NCBI GenBank assembly: GCA_004000035.1 | Contig: RJAE01000012.1 | Coordinates: 62,001 to 126,000, forward strand | DNA from: Arthrobacter sulfonylureivorans | Lineage (GTDB): Bacteria > Actinomycetota > Actinomycetes > Actinomycetales > Micrococcaceae | DNA: 64,000 nucleotides | Reading direction: 5' to 3' | In this document: one piece after another, positions 45,332 to 54,903 of the stretch | Layout of the letters: every line of letters starts with the position of its first letter | Position numbering within the stretch: the first letter of the stretch is position 1 | Program-made: the position numbers and the translations under genes | The notes under the pieces: model-generated | Databases searched by the model: none | What the model saw: the letters and a program-made list of their open reading frames with translations, nothing else | Told to the model about the DNA's origin: nothing

Positions 45332-45967
45332 CTAGAGCGAAGCGTCGTCGTACTCGGACAGGTTTTCCAGCCCCGGCAGATGCGGGGCGATCTCCGGCAG
45401 TTCGCCGATGCTTCCTATACCCAATCTTTCCAGAAAATACGAGGTGGTCCGGTACAGGATGGCTCCGGTCTCCGGATCGGTGCCGGAATCCTCGATCAGC
45501 CCGCGTTGAGTCAGCGTCCGCACCACCGAATCAACGTTGACTCCTCGGATAGCGGAAACCCGGGCCCGGGAGACCGGCTGGCGGTAGGCGATGACTGCTA
45601 ACGTCTCCAGGGCTGCCTGGGTCAGCCGGGCGGTCTGTCCTTCCAGCACGAAGGCGGACACCAGCGGGGCGAAATCGCTGCGCGAGAAGATGCGCCAGCC
45701 GCCGGCGATGTTGCGCAGTTCGAAGCCGCGGGGCGCAGCGGCGGGCAGGCCGCCCGAGGAGGCACCGCCGTCGTAATCACATTGCAGGTCCAGCAGTAGC
45801 GCCCGGACCGTGTCCACCGGCAGGGAAAGCGCGGTGGCTAATTCAATCTCCGACGCCGGTTCATCGATGACCATCAGCACCGCTTCCAAGGCAGCGCGGG
45901 CGCCGCCGGGCAACTGGTCCACGTCAATCTCCGGCGCGCCCGCTGCGTCCTTGACAGGATCAGTCAT
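45332..45967 (-). CDS. scpB: Segregation and condensation protein ScpB
   Basis: ScpB is the winged-helix kite subunit of the bacterial SMC condensin. The ATG at 45967, after GGAGGAG, gives 211 residues with the repeated winged-helix pattern and the family segment TQAALETLAVIAYRQPVSRARVSAIRGVN followed by TTSYFLERLGI. It overlaps scpA by 8 bases. SMC itself is not in the window. Confidence 0.95.
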   Translation of the reverse strand: MTDPVKDAAGAPEIDVDQLPGGARAALEAVLMVIDEPASEIELATALSLPVDTVRALLLDLQCDYDGGASSGGLPAAAPRGFELRNIAGGWRIFSRSDFAPLVSAFVLEGQTARLTQAALETLAVIAYRQPVSRARVSAIRGVNVDSVVRTLTQRGLIEDSGTDPETGAILYRTTSYFLERLGIGSIGELPEIAPHLPGLENLSEYDDASL

Positions 45968-46892
45968 GGGTCTCCTCCGTTCCCTCCGCGGCCGTTTCCG
46001 GCATCGGGGTGTCTTCATATTCTTCGCTGAGGTTCTCGCCGGTCCATTCCGCGTCGGGGCCGGTCCAACGGACCGTCAGCTCGCCCAGCGGTGCCGCCTG
46101 GTCGAAGGCGATGACGGCGTCGCGGAACATCTCCAGCAGCGCCAGGAAGCGGGCGACCACCACCAGGGTGCCGTCCGCGTCAGCGGTGAGCGAGCGGAAG
46201 GACAGCGGCCCGCCGGCCTGGAGCCGGGCGCCCAGAATGGCGGCCTGCTCCTTCACACTGACCGGCGGCGCGTGCAGGTGCGAGAGCCCGACCTGGGTGG
46301 GGGCGGGTTCCTTGGGCTCCAGCGCCTTGGCCGCCAGCGCGGCGAACTCCGCCAGCGGTGTGCGCCAGATCAGCTCCGGCAGCAAGGCAGCGAAGTGCGG
46401 CTCCAGCGAGACCTGCCGCGGAAAGCGGTCAGCTTCCCGGGCCAATCGCTGTCCCAAGAGCGCCGCGATCTCCTTGAAGGCCTTGTACTGGAGCAGCCGG
46501 GCAAAGAGCAGGTCACGGGCCTCGAGCAGGGCGATGTCCTCATCATCTTCGACCTCGCCAGTGGGCAACAGCCGGGCGGCCTTGAGGTCCAGCAGCGTGG
46601 CTGCGATGACCAGGAACTCGCTGGCTTCGTCCAAGGCTTTGTCGTCGCCGTCGGCCTGCAGGCCCCGGATATAGGAAATGAATTCGTCGGTGACACGGGA
46701 GAGCGCCACCTCCGTGATGTCCATTTCGTGCTTCGAAATCAGTCCCAGCAGCAGATCGAAGGGCCCGCTGAAGTTGTCCAAAGTCACAGCGAACCCGGCC
46801 GCCTTCCGGTCGCTGTCCGGGCCGGCCGGCACCGTTTCCTGAATTGGCGGAGGACGGCCAGCAGGCATCTCGCCTGCCGGCGTCAGCGTCAT
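45960..46892 (-). CDS. scpA: Segregation and condensation protein ScpA
   Basis: ScpA is the kleisin that bridges SMC heads and binds ScpB. The 310-residue protein carries the N-terminal FSGPFDLLLGLISKHEMDITEVAL and the YLVIAATLLDLKAARLLP-like helix (here FLVIAATLLDLKAARLLP), and ends in the C-terminal winged helix. Its ATG overlaps the parA stop by one base (TGATG). The last 40 residues are acidic. Confidence 0.95.
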   Translation of the reverse strand: MTLTPAGEMPAGRPPPIQETVPAGPDSDRKAAGFAVTLDNFSGPFDLLLGLISKHEMDITEVALSRVTDEFISYIRGLQADGDDKALDEASEFLVIAATLLDLKAARLLPTGEVEDDEDIALLEARDLLFARLLQYKAFKEIAALLGQRLAREADRFPRQVSLEPHFAALLPELIWRTPLAEFAALAAKALEPKEPAPTQVGLSHLHAPPVSVKEQAAILGARLQAGGPLSFRSLTADADGTLVVVARFLALLEMFRDAVIAFDQAAPLGELTVRWTGPDAEWTGENLSEEYEDTPMPETAAEGTEETHD

Positions 46893-47782
46893 CAGGGGGC
46901 GCCTCCGCGCGAAATGAGCTCCTTGGCCAACTGGCGGTAGGCGGTTGCTCCGGCGTGGTTGCCGGCATAGCTGGTGATCGGCTCGGCGGCGACGGTGGCG
47001 TCGGCGAACTTGATCGTGCGCTTGATCACGGTTTCGAAGACCTTGTCTCCGAACGCCTCCAGCAGGCGGCCGATCACTTCGCGGCTGTGCAGCGTGCGCG
47101 GGTCGTACATGGTGGCCAGCACGCCGTCGATCTGCAGGCGCGGATTCAACCGGTCCTGGACCTTCTCGATGGTTTCCACCAGCAGCGCCACCGCCCGCAG
47201 CGCAAAAAACTCGCAGATCAGTGGAATGATCACGCCGTGGGCCGCGGTCAGCGCGTTGACGGTCAGCAAACCCAGGGAGGGCTGGCAGTCGATCAGGATG
47301 ATGTCGTAGTCGTCCTCGACTTTGCGCAGCGCGTGCGCCAGGACCTGCTCGCGGGCAACTTCATTGACCAACTGCACCTCCGCGGCGGAGAGGTCGATGT
47401 TGGCCGGCAGCAGGTCGATGTTCTCCACTTCGGTGGGCTGGATCGCCTCGCGGATGTCCGTCTTGCGGTCCATCAGCACGTTGTAGACGGTCAGGTCCAG
47501 CTCATGCGGATTCGTGCCGAGCCCCGCGGACAGCGCGCCCTGCGGGTCGAAATCGACCAGCAGCACCTTGCGGCCAAGCTCGGCCAGGGCAGCTCCAAGG
47601 TTGATGGTGGACGTGGTCTTACCCACGCCGCCCTTCTGGTTGACCATTGCCACGATCCGCGCGGGACCGTGCGACGCCAAGGCGGGTGGTTCAGGGAACT
47701 CGGTCAGCGGCCGGCCGGTGGGGCCCAGGACATCCTCGTCCGCTTGCCGCAGAGTGGTTGTCGCACCTTGTTCGCTGCTCAC
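46892..47782 (-). CDS. parA: ParA-family ATPase upstream of scpAB
   Basis: A 296-residue ParA/Soj-type ATPase: NQKGGVGKTT near 48-57, DFDPQGALS and LIDCQPSLGLLT. It heads the scpA-scpB operon and is the widely conserved actinobacterial ParA paralogue at this place; the origin-proximal parAB pair would be elsewhere. It starts at GTG 47782 with no clear Shine-Dalgarno. The 192 bases upstream (47783-47974) hold no gene. They separate it from prpE, whereas in relatives xerD is the upstream neighbour. Confidence 0.92.
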   Translation of the reverse strand: MSSEQGATTTLRQADEDVLGPTGRPLTEFPEPPALASHGPARIVAMVNQKGGVGKTTSTINLGAALAELGRKVLLVDFDPQGALSAGLGTNPHELDLTVYNVLMDRKTDIREAIQPTEVENIDLLPANIDLSAAEVQLVNEVAREQVLAHALRKVEDDYDIILIDCQPSLGLLTVNALTAAHGVIIPLICEFFALRAVALLVETIEKVQDRLNPRLQIDGVLATMYDPRTLHSREVIGRLLEAFGDKVFETVIKRTIKFADATVAAEPITSYAGNHAGATAYRQLAKELISRGGAP

Positions 47783-47974
47783 GTATCAAACCCAGCTTCC
47801 ATCGTTTCGCTGCCGTACTTCTTCCTGACAAGGTTACAGCGACGGTCTGGATATCGATCGACAGGCCGCTGACGATCGGCGAGCCTTTAGCTTCAAGTAG
47901 AGGTCTAAGGTTTTGAACCCTTGGACGGCGAGCCGCGGTGGCATGGTTGGCGCTGGGAATGCCGGCCAGCAGCA

Positions 47975-49906
47975 TCAAGGGCGCATCAAGCGCACAATAT
48001 CCTCGAGGACGGCCGGGTCCTCGATGGTGGAGGGCACCGCGTACGCGTCGCCGTCGGCGATCTGCCGCATGGTCTTGCGCAGGATCTTCCCCGACCGCGT
48101 TTTGGGCAGTGCGGCGACAATTCGCACCTCCTTGAAGTCCGCCACCGGTCCTATCTGCGAGCGCACCAGCGCAATCAGCTCCTGCTGCAACTTGGCCGGT
48201 TCTACCTCGCTGCCGGTCTTAAGCACCACGAAGCCGCTGGGGCGCTGTCCTTTCAGGGCGTCGTTGATGCCAACGACTGCGCATTCGGCAACGGCCGGAT
48301 GGCGCGCGACCGCCTGCTCGATCGCACCGGTCGATAACCGATGGCCAGCCACGTTGATGACGTCATCGGTGCGTCCCATCACGAACAAATAGCCGTCTTC
48401 ATCCAAGTAGCCGGAGTCGCCCGTTGTGTAGAAGCCGTCGAACACGTCAAGGTAGGACCTGATGTACCGCTCGTCACTGCCCCAGAGGGTTGTCAGGGTG
48501 CCCGGCGGCAACGGGAGTTGCAGCACGATGTTCCCTTCGACCCCGGCCGGCACCGGCTGTCCGGCGCCGTCGACGATCCGCAGCCGATAGCCCGGCACAG
48601 GGACGGTCGGAGAACCGGCCTTGACCGGAAGCTGCTCGATCCCGCGCGGGTTTGCTGCGATGGCCCATCCGGTCTCCGTCTGCCACCAATGGTCGATCAC
48701 GGGCACCTGAAGTGCCGCAGCGCTCCATTCGTAGGTCTCCGGATCCAAGCGCTCCCCCGCGGCGAACAACGTCCGGAGGGACGAGATGTCATGGTCTCCG
48801 ATCCGCTCGGCGAGCGGGTCGGCCTTCCGGATGGCCCGCAGCGCAGTGGGCGCGGTGAACAGGACATTGACGTGATGGTCCTCCACCACGCGCCAGAATG
48901 CACCGGCGTCGGGCGTGCCCACCGGCTTGCCTTCGTAAAGCACCGTCGTGGCGCCGGCGATCAGTGGCGCGTAAACGATGTACGAATGCCCCACGACCCA
49001 GCCGATATCCGACGCGGTCCACATCACGTCGCCCGGCCCGACGTCGTAGATGTTTCGCATGGACCACGCCATGGCCACCGCATGTGAGCCGTTGTCCCGC
49101 ACGACGCCTTTCGGGGCGCCGGTGGTTCCCGAGGTGTAGAGAATGTACAGCGGATCGGTGGCCGCCACCGACACCGGCCCCGCCGGCTCAGCTGCCGCCG
49201 CGAGCCGATCCCAGTCGTGCCACACCGTAGCGCCGGCCGTGAAGTCCCCAGCCGCATGTGCGAAGCCTTCCCGGGCCTTCACAATCACGTTGTCCACGGG
49301 ATGGATTGCGAGTGCAAGCGCCTCTGCCACCGCGGGCAGGTACTCGATTCTTCGGGTCGGTTCGATTCCGCCGCTGGCCGTCACGATGACGGAGGGCCGG
49401 GCATCGTCAATACGCGCAGCCAGTTCCCGCGCGGCGAATCCGCCGAACACTACGGAGTGGACTGCTCCGAGTCTGGCGGTAGCCAGCATCGCCACGATCG
49501 CCTCCGGAATCATCGGCATGTAGATGATGACCCGGTCGCCCGGCCCGATCCCCCGGTCGCGCAGCACCCCGGCGAAACGCTCGACGTCGGAGAGCAGTTC
49601 CTTGTAGGTATAACGGCGCTGCAGGCCCAGCATGGCGGAGTCGTAAATCAGGGCAATGTGATCCCCGCGGCCCGCCGCGACGTGCCGGTCCAGCGCGTTG
49701 ACGGAGGTGTTGAGCCTCCCGTCCGGGAACCACCGGTAAATCGGCGCCGCGCTGGCATCGAGCGCCTGGGCAGGTGCGCGGTCCCACTGGATGGCGGATG
49801 CGGCTGCGAGCCAGAACGCCTCCGGCTCATTGCAACTGGCCTCGTACGTTGTTTGGTAGGTGTTCACGCTAACCCCTCGGGAGCCGTTCACTGTGATGTC
49901 CGCCAT
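47975..49906 (-). CDS. prpE: Propionyl-CoA synthetase PrpE
   Basis: The AMP-forming ligase activates propionate to propionyl-CoA, feeding the methylcitrate cycle encoded divergently. The ATG at 49906 with GAAGG/AAGGG just upstream gives 643 residues. The AMP motif YTSGTTGAPKG is at 257-267, WWQTETGWAI and GRTDDVINVAGHRLSTG follow, and the catalytic, acetylatable lysine is Lys607 (TRSGKILRK). Acetyl-CoA synthetase is the alternative; the prp neighbourhood decides for PrpE. Confidence 0.92.
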   Translation of the reverse strand: MADITVNGSRGVSVNTYQTTYEASCNEPEAFWLAAASAIQWDRAPAQALDASAAPIYRWFPDGRLNTSVNALDRHVAAGRGDHIALIYDSAMLGLQRRYTYKELLSDVERFAGVLRDRGIGPGDRVIIYMPMIPEAIVAMLATARLGAVHSVVFGGFAARELAARIDDARPSVIVTASGGIEPTRRIEYLPAVAEALALAIHPVDNVIVKAREGFAHAAGDFTAGATVWHDWDRLAAAAEPAGPVSVAATDPLYILYTSGTTGAPKGVVRDNGSHAVAMAWSMRNIYDVGPGDVMWTASDIGWVVGHSYIVYAPLIAGATTVLYEGKPVGTPDAGAFWRVVEDHHVNVLFTAPTALRAIRKADPLAERIGDHDISSLRTLFAAGERLDPETYEWSAAALQVPVIDHWWQTETGWAIAANPRGIEQLPVKAGSPTVPVPGYRLRIVDGAGQPVPAGVEGNIVLQLPLPPGTLTTLWGSDERYIRSYLDVFDGFYTTGDSGYLDEDGYLFVMGRTDDVINVAGHRLSTGAIEQAVARHPAVAECAVVGINDALKGQRPSGFVVLKTGSEVEPAKLQQELIALVRSQIGPVADFKEVRIVAALPKTRSGKILRKTMRQIADGDAYAVPSTIEDPAVLEDIVRLMRP

Positions 49907-49938
49907 AGTACCCTTCGCCTTCCTGCCAAACAAGAGAG

Positions 49939-50010
49939 TTGTATACATTCAGGCCTATACGTGAGCCAGTTTCACCGTTTCTGTTGATATCTGCGGTCTT
50001 GTGTATACAC
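49939..50010. promoter_or_regulatory. Two TGTATACA palindromes in the prpE-gntR gap
   Basis: TTGTATACAT (49939-49948) and the perfect palindrome GTGTATACAC (50001-50010) share the core TGTATACA and are 62 bases apart in the 167-base divergent gap. FadR-subfamily GntR regulators typically bind TNGTNNNACNA-like palindromes, often TTGTATACAA. These are therefore the probable sites for the adjacent GntR protein, one near each promoter. Confidence 0.65.
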
Positions 50011-50073
50011 TGGTCGTATTCCTCAGTAGTCCCAGACAGTTCCCAACACCACGATCCCGAAGGGAGGTGCCGG

Positions 50074-50748
50074 ATGCGGGCAAGCGAGCGGGCCTATTGG
50101 GCGCTCCGCGAAGACATTGTGGAATGGCGGCTTCCCCCCGGCACCGTTCTCGGTGAAGTAGAGCAGGCGGCACGCCTGGGCGTCTCCCGTACTCCGCTTC
50201 GCGAGGCGCTGAGCCGCCTCAGCGCCGAAGGATTGACAGCCGCGCACACGGGGCGCGGGGTCGTCGTCGCCGACGTCTCGCTGGAGAACGTCATCGAACT
50301 GTTCGAGCTGCGCACCGCCTTGGAGTGCCAGGCAGCGGCGTTGGCGGCCAAGCGCGGCGAACCGGAGGACTTCCGACTGCTGCAGCATCAGTTTCTGGCG
50401 GCAGCCGAAGCCATGCGGGACTCCCTGCCCGATGCCCGGTCCTACTACGATCTGGTGGGCCGCCTGGATGCTGCAGTGGACACGGCGGCAGCCAACACCT
50501 ACCTGTATCAGGCAATGTCGAACCTGCGCGTCCACTTGGTCCGCATCCGCAGGCTCGCCCGGGACAACCCCGCCAGGCTGCTGGCCTCCGCCACCGAGCA
50601 TGCGAATATCGCCGGCGCTATTGCCGCCGGCGACAGCCAAGTGGCCGCTGCAGCCACCAGGATCCACCTGCATCAAAGCCTAGAACATTTCAAGACCGTC
50701 GATCCGAACCACCGATCCCCGATGCCAGCCGAAAGGACAGTCTCATGA
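50074..50748 (+). CDS. GntR-family (FCD) regulator of the propionate genes
   Basis: A 224-residue FadR-subfamily regulator. The winged helix-turn-helix (about 1-70) includes [28 protein letters not shown], and the C-terminal FCD ligand domain has [18 protein letters not shown] and the metal-site type [12 protein letters not shown]. The ATG at 50074 has GGGAGG 6 bases upstream. It overlaps prpD by 4 bases, so regulator and enzymes are one operon. The ligand is likely propionate-derived; this is inference. Confidence 0.9.
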   Translation: MRASERAYWALREDIVEWRLPPGTVLGEVEQAARLGVSRTPLREALSRLSAEGLTAAHTGRGVVVADVSLENVIELFELRTALECQAAALAAKRGEPEDFRLLQHQFLAAAEAMRDSLPDARSYYDLVGRLDAAVDTAAANTYLYQAMSNLRVHLVRIRRLARDNPARLLASATEHANIAGAIAAGDSQVAAAATRIHLHQSLEHFKTVDPNHRSPMPAERTVS

Positions 50749-52265
50749 CCGTCGACCACCCTGTACGCGTCTACCGCAGCGAAGAGAACCTGCCGCGCGA
50801 GGACCAACTCGCCTACAAGATCGCCCAGGTTGCCACCGATCCGGTGGAGGTTTCCGCCGACGTGGCCGAGATGGTGATCAACCGGATCATCGACAACGCT
50901 TCGGTGGCCATCGCCTCGCTGAACCGCTTACCCATCGTCGCCGCGCGTGCACAGGCGCTGAGCCACCCGGTCTCCGGTGGCGGTAACGGCGCAGGCATCT
51001 TCGGCATCGCGCAGAAAACATCGCCGGAGTGGGCCGCGTGGGCCAACGGCGTGGCCGTGCGCGAACTGGACTACCACGACACGTTCCTGGCCGCTGACTA
51101 CTCGCATCCGGGCGACAACATCCCGCCGATCCTCGCGGTGGCCCAGCATGTCGGTTCGAACGGCCGGGATCTGCTGCGCGGCATTGCCACCGGCTACGAG
51201 ATCCAGGTGGACCTGGTCAAGGCCATCTGCCTGCACCAGCACAAGATCGACCACGTGGCCCACTTGGGGCCGTCGGCCGCCGCGGGCATCGGAACGCTGC
51301 TGGGCCTGGATGTGGAAACCATCTTCCAGGCCGTGGGACAGGCGCTGCATACGACGACGGCGACCCGCCAGTCGCGCAAGGGCGAGATTTCCACCTGGAA
51401 GGCCCATGCACCGGCTTTCGCGGGCAAGATGGCGGTGGAGGCAGTGGACCGGGCCATGCGCGGGCAGACTTCGCCGGTGCCGATCTACGAAGGCGAGGAC
51501 GGCGTGATCGCCTGGCTGCTGGATGGGCCGGACGCCTCCTACACCGTTCCGTTGCCGGCGCCGGGAGAAGCGAAGCGCGCCATCCTGGACACCTACACCA
51601 AGGAGCACTCGGCCGAATACCAGGCGCAGGCCTGGATCGATCTGGCCCGCAAGCTGCACCGGGAACACCCGGAGGCCGCCGACGCCGAGAACGTGAAGTC
51701 CGTGCTCATCAAGACCAGCCACCACACGCACTTCGTGATCGGCTCCGGCGCCAACGATCCCCAGAAGTACAGCCCGACGGCCTCCCGGGAAACACTGGAC
51801 CATTCAATCCCGTACATCTTCACCGTGGCCCTGCAGGACGGCGCCTGGCACCACGTCGACTCCTACGCCCCGGAGCGGGCGGGCCGGCCGGACACCGTGG
51901 ACCTCTGGCACAAGGTCAGCACCGAGGAAGACCCGGAGTGGACCCGCCGCTACCATTCGCTGGACATCGCCGAGAAGGCGTTCGGCGGCTCCGTGGAGAT
52001 CACGCTGGCCGACGGGACCGTCATCACGGACGAAATCGCCGTAGCCGACGCCCACCCGCTGGGTGCCCGCCCGTTCACCCGTGAACACTACGTCAATAAG
52101 CTGCGCACCCTGGCCGCAGGGATCGTCGAGGATGCCGAAATCGACAGGTTCCTGGCCGCCGTCGAGCGACTGCCCGAACTGGCCGCCGGCGAGCTGGACC
52201 AGCTGAATATCCAGGCTGCCGATGGGGTCATCGACCTCTCCGCCGGCCCGAAGGGGTTGTTCTAA
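50745..52265 (+). CDS. prpD: 2-methylcitrate dehydratase PrpD
   Basis: PrpD dehydrates 2-methylcitrate to 2-methylaconitate in propionate breakdown. The ATG at 50745 (AAAGGA 7 bases upstream, ATGA overlap with gntR) gives 506 residues. MmgE/PrpD family segments are clear: [26 protein letters not shown] is partly the active-site stretch, and [22 protein letters not shown] follows. The length is as expected. The prpB start codon follows the stop directly. Confidence 0.95.
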   Translation: MTVDHPVRVYRSEENLPREDQLAYKIAQVATDPVEVSADVAEMVINRIIDNASVAIASLNRLPIVAARAQALSHPVSGGGNGAGIFGIAQKTSPEWAAWANGVAVRELDYHDTFLAADYSHPGDNIPPILAVAQHVGSNGRDLLRGIATGYEIQVDLVKAICLHQHKIDHVAHLGPSAAAGIGTLLGLDVETIFQAVGQALHTTTATRQSRKGEISTWKAHAPAFAGKMAVEAVDRAMRGQTSPVPIYEGEDGVIAWLLDGPDASYTVPLPAPGEAKRAILDTYTKEHSAEYQAQAWIDLARKLHREHPEAADAENVKSVLIKTSHHTHFVIGSGANDPQKYSPTASRETLDHSIPYIFTVALQDGAWHHVDSYAPERAGRPDTVDLWHKVSTEEDPEWTRRYHSLDIAEKAFGGSVEITLADGTVITDEIAVADAHPLGARPFTREHYVNKLRTLAAGIVEDAEIDRFLAAVERLPELAAGELDQLNIQAADGVIDLSAGPKGLF

Positions 52266-53171
52266 ATGCTCTACTCCGCCACCACGCCCGAGCAGAAGCG
52301 CCGGACACTGCGCGAGGGATTGGCGTCCGGGAATCTGCAGCAGTTCCCCGGCGCGTTCAACCCGCTCTCGGCACGGCTGATCCAGGAGAAGGGGTTCGAC
52401 GGCGTTTACATCTCCGGCGCGGTACTGGCCAACGACCTGGGACTGCCGGACATCGGACTGACCACGCTGACCGAAGTCGCCACCCGGGCCGGACAAATCG
52501 CGCGGATGACCGATCTGCCCGCCCTGGTGGACGCCGACACCGGCTTCGGCGAGCCGATGAACGTGGCCCGCACCGTGCAGGAACTGGAACACGCCGGTCT
52601 GGCGGGCTGCCACATCGAAGACCAGTTCAACCCCAAACGCTGCGGCCATCTGGACGGCAAGAACGTGGTGGACCTGGAGACCGCCAGCAAACGCATCCGG
52701 GCCGCCGCCGATGCCCGCCGTGATCCGAACTTCCTGATCATGGCCCGGACGGACATCCGGGCCGTGGACGGCCTGGCGGCAGCCCAGGACCGCGCCCGCG
52801 CGCTGGTCGACGCCGGTGCGGACGCGATCTTCCCCGAAGCCATGCGCACCCTGGAGGAGTTCGCCGCCATCCGCGAAGCCGTTGACGTGCCGGTGCTGGC
52901 CAACATGACCGAATTCGGCAAGAGCGATTTGTTCACCGCCGACCAGCTGTCCTCGGTAGGGGTGAACATGGTCATCTACCCGGTGACCCTGCTGCGCAGC
53001 GCGATGGGGGCCGCCGAGCGGACCCTGGACGCGATCAAGGCCGAGGGAACCCAGCAAGCACAGGTCCCGAACATGCTGACGCGTGCGCGTTTGTACGAAT
53101 TGGTGGATTATGAGGCGTATAACCAATTCGACACCTCTGTATTCAATTTCCAAGTGCCCGGTCAGCACTGA
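52266..53171 (+). CDS. prpB: 2-methylisocitrate lyase PrpB
   Basis: PrpB cleaves 2-methylisocitrate to succinate and pyruvate. The 301-residue protein has the isocitrate lyase-family catalytic loop KRCGH (124-128, Cys126), the Mg site DADTGFG (89-95) and MARTDIRA. The loop and short length indicate methylisocitrate rather than isocitrate lyase. The ATG follows the prpD stop with no gap. Confidence 0.96.
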   Translation: MLYSATTPEQKRRTLREGLASGNLQQFPGAFNPLSARLIQEKGFDGVYISGAVLANDLGLPDIGLTTLTEVATRAGQIARMTDLPALVDADTGFGEPMNVARTVQELEHAGLAGCHIEDQFNPKRCGHLDGKNVVDLETASKRIRAAADARRDPNFLIMARTDIRAVDGLAAAQDRARALVDAGADAIFPEAMRTLEEFAAIREAVDVPVLANMTEFGKSDLFTADQLSSVGVNMVIYPVTLLRSAMGAAERTLDAIKAEGTQQAQVPNMLTRARLYELVDYEAYNQFDTSVFNFQVPGQH

Positions 53172-53192
53172 CCACAAGACATAGGAGTCGCC

Positions 53193-54353
53193 ATGAGCAC
53201 GGATGCAACCACTGAAGCACCGCAGATCCGCAAAGGGCTGGCCGGCGTCGTCGTCGACACCACGAAGATCTCCAAGGTCAACGCGGAGACCAACTCGCTG
53301 CTGTACCGCGGCTATCCCGTCCAGGAGCTGGCCGGGCATTGCAGCTTCGAAGAGGTGGCGTATCTGCTGTGGAACTCGGAGTTGCCCGACGCGGACCAGC
53401 TGCGGGACTTTACCGCGGCCGAACGCGGCGGCCGCGCACTGGATCCGGTGGTGAAGTCGGTCATCGATTCGCTGCCGGTTGAAGCCCACCCGATGGACGT
53501 CTGCCGGACCGCGGCCAGCGTGATCGGAGCCCGCCACCGGCTGGCCGAGGATTCCTCGCCCGAGGCGAACCTGGCCAAGGCACTGGAGTTGTTTGCGGCG
53601 TTCCCGGCGGTCGTGGCCTACGACCAGCGCAGGCGCCGTGGCCAGGATCTGGTGGAATCGCGCGACGACCTGGGCTACGCGGCGAATTTCCTCTGGATGT
53701 CTTTCGGCGAGGAGGCAGCCCCGGAGGTCGTGGACGCGTTCAACGTATCCATGATCCTGTACGCCGAGCACTCGTTCAACGCCTCCACCTTCACGGCCCG
53801 GGTCATCACCTCCACGCTGTCCGACCTGCATTCGGCCGTCACCGGTGCCATCGGGGCGCTGAAAGGCCCGCTGCACGGCGGCGCCAACGAAGCCGTGATG
53901 CACACCTTCGAACAAATCGGCATCCGCACCGACGAATCCCGTGAAGAGGCCGCCGCCCGGGCCCGGACCTGGATGGAGCAGGCCCTGGCGGAAAAGAAGA
54001 AGGTGATGGGCTTCGGCCACCGGGTCTATAAGCACGGCGACTCCCGAGTCCCCACCATGAAGGCCGCGCTGGACAAGATGATCGAGCACTACGGCCGCCC
54101 CGAAATCCTCGGCCTCTACGACGGGCTGGAAACCGCGATGGCCGAGGCGAAGGACATCAAGCCGAACCTGGACTACCCCGCCGGCCCCACCTACCACCTG
54201 ATGGGATTCGACACGGAAATGTTCACCCCGCTGTTCGTGGCCAGCCGCATCACCGGCTGGACCGCGCACATCATGGAGCAGCTGGAATCAAACTCGCTGA
54301 TCCGTCCGCTCAGTGAGTACAACGGACCCGGCCAGCGGGCGCTGGGCCGCTAG
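53193..54353 (+). CDS. prpC: 2-methylcitrate synthase PrpC
   Basis: PrpC condenses propionyl-CoA with oxaloacetate. The 386-residue protein is of the short, non-allosteric citrate synthase type. Catalytic residues are His228 (GPLHGGANEAV), His276 (MGFGHRVYK) and Asp328 (LDYPAGPTYHLMG). GGAG lies 5 bases before the ATG. The protein also probably has some citrate synthase activity. The 3' end overlaps the convergent NUDIX gene by 4 bases, with no terminator between. Confidence 0.96.
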   Translation: MSTDATTEAPQIRKGLAGVVVDTTKISKVNAETNSLLYRGYPVQELAGHCSFEEVAYLLWNSELPDADQLRDFTAAERGGRALDPVVKSVIDSLPVEAHPMDVCRTAASVIGARHRLAEDSSPEANLAKALELFAAFPAVVAYDQRRRRGQDLVESRDDLGYAANFLWMSFGEEAAPEVVDAFNVSMILYAEHSFNASTFTARVITSTLSDLHSAVTGAIGALKGPLHGGANEAVMHTFEQIGIRTDESREEAAARARTWMEQALAEKKKVMGFGHRVYKHGDSRVPTMKAALDKMIEHYGRPEILGLYDGLETAMAEAKDIKPNLDYPAGPTYHLMGFDTEMFTPLFVASRITGWTAHIMEQLESNSLIRPLSEYNGPGQRALGR

Positions 54354-54853
54354 AACTGCCAGGCCACCCGGTGGCCGGTGTCGAGATTTTCGACGTCGGC
54401 CACCGTTTGGTTATCGGGCCGCATCACCACCCGCAGCCGCGGCTGGTCCCCCGACAGCGCCAGCGGCAGCCAATGCCCGGCGTCCTGCCACATCAGCCCC
54501 AGCGGCAGCCGGTCCACGCGGTGCCAAGATGGGGCAATTTCCGCCGACTCGAGCGGCACGCCGCTCCAGCGCCGCGCGACGAAGAGCGCGGCGTCCATGT
54601 TCCACGCCGGCCGGGCCGGAAAGTCGAAGAATATCCGTCCGGCCCGTTCCAGGTCCCCGGGCCTGACGCACACCCCGGTCTCTTCCTGCATCTCCCGGCA
54701 CGCAGCGTCGCCGTCGGACTCCCCCGCTTCCAGCTTCCCGCCGACCCCCACGATTTTCCCGACGCCGAAGCCGGTCTTCTTCCGGCCGAGCAGCACACAG
54801 CTATGCCCGGATTCTTCCCTCAGCAGGAAGCACAAGGCAACGGCAACGGTCAT
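54350..54853 (-). CDS. NUDIX hydrolase, MTH1/8-oxo-dGTPase type
   Basis: A 167-residue NUDIX protein with a perfect box at 39-61: Gly39, Glu45, RE at 53-54, EE at 57-58, Gly60. GKIVGVGGKLEAGES just before and within the box resembles MTH1-type oxidised nucleotide hydrolases, so cleaning of 8-oxo-dGTP is likely but unproven. TAGACT lies 7 bases before the ATG and there is no Shine-Dalgarno, so it is probably leaderless. Confidence 0.85.
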   Translation of the reverse strand: MTVAVALCFLLREESGHSCVLLGRKKTGFGVGKIVGVGGKLEAGESDGDAACREMQEETGVCVRPGDLERAGRIFFDFPARPAWNMDAALFVARRWSGVPLESAEIAPSWHRVDRLPLGLMWQDAGHWLPLALSGDQPRLRVVMRPDNQTVADVENLDTGHRVAWQF

Positions 54854-54860
54854 GGGAGCG

Positions 54861-54866
54861 AGTCTA
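54861..54866 (-). promoter_or_regulatory. Leaderless -10 element of the NUDIX gene
   Basis: TAGACT, seven bases (CGCTCCC), then ATG on the minus strand. Confidence 0.5.
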
Positions 54867-54903
54867 GCCCGGAACGGCGGCCTGCCCGCTCAGCTCCGCC
54901 GCC

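Noticed and set aside
47691-47978. A 95-codon minus-strand frame in the prpE-parA gap
   Set aside because: It overlaps the N-terminus of parA in another frame, has no ribosome site, and resembles no known protein.
49965-49985. parS-like site near TTTCACCGTTTC
   Set aside because: It does not match the 16-base parS palindrome and there is no parB gene nearby.
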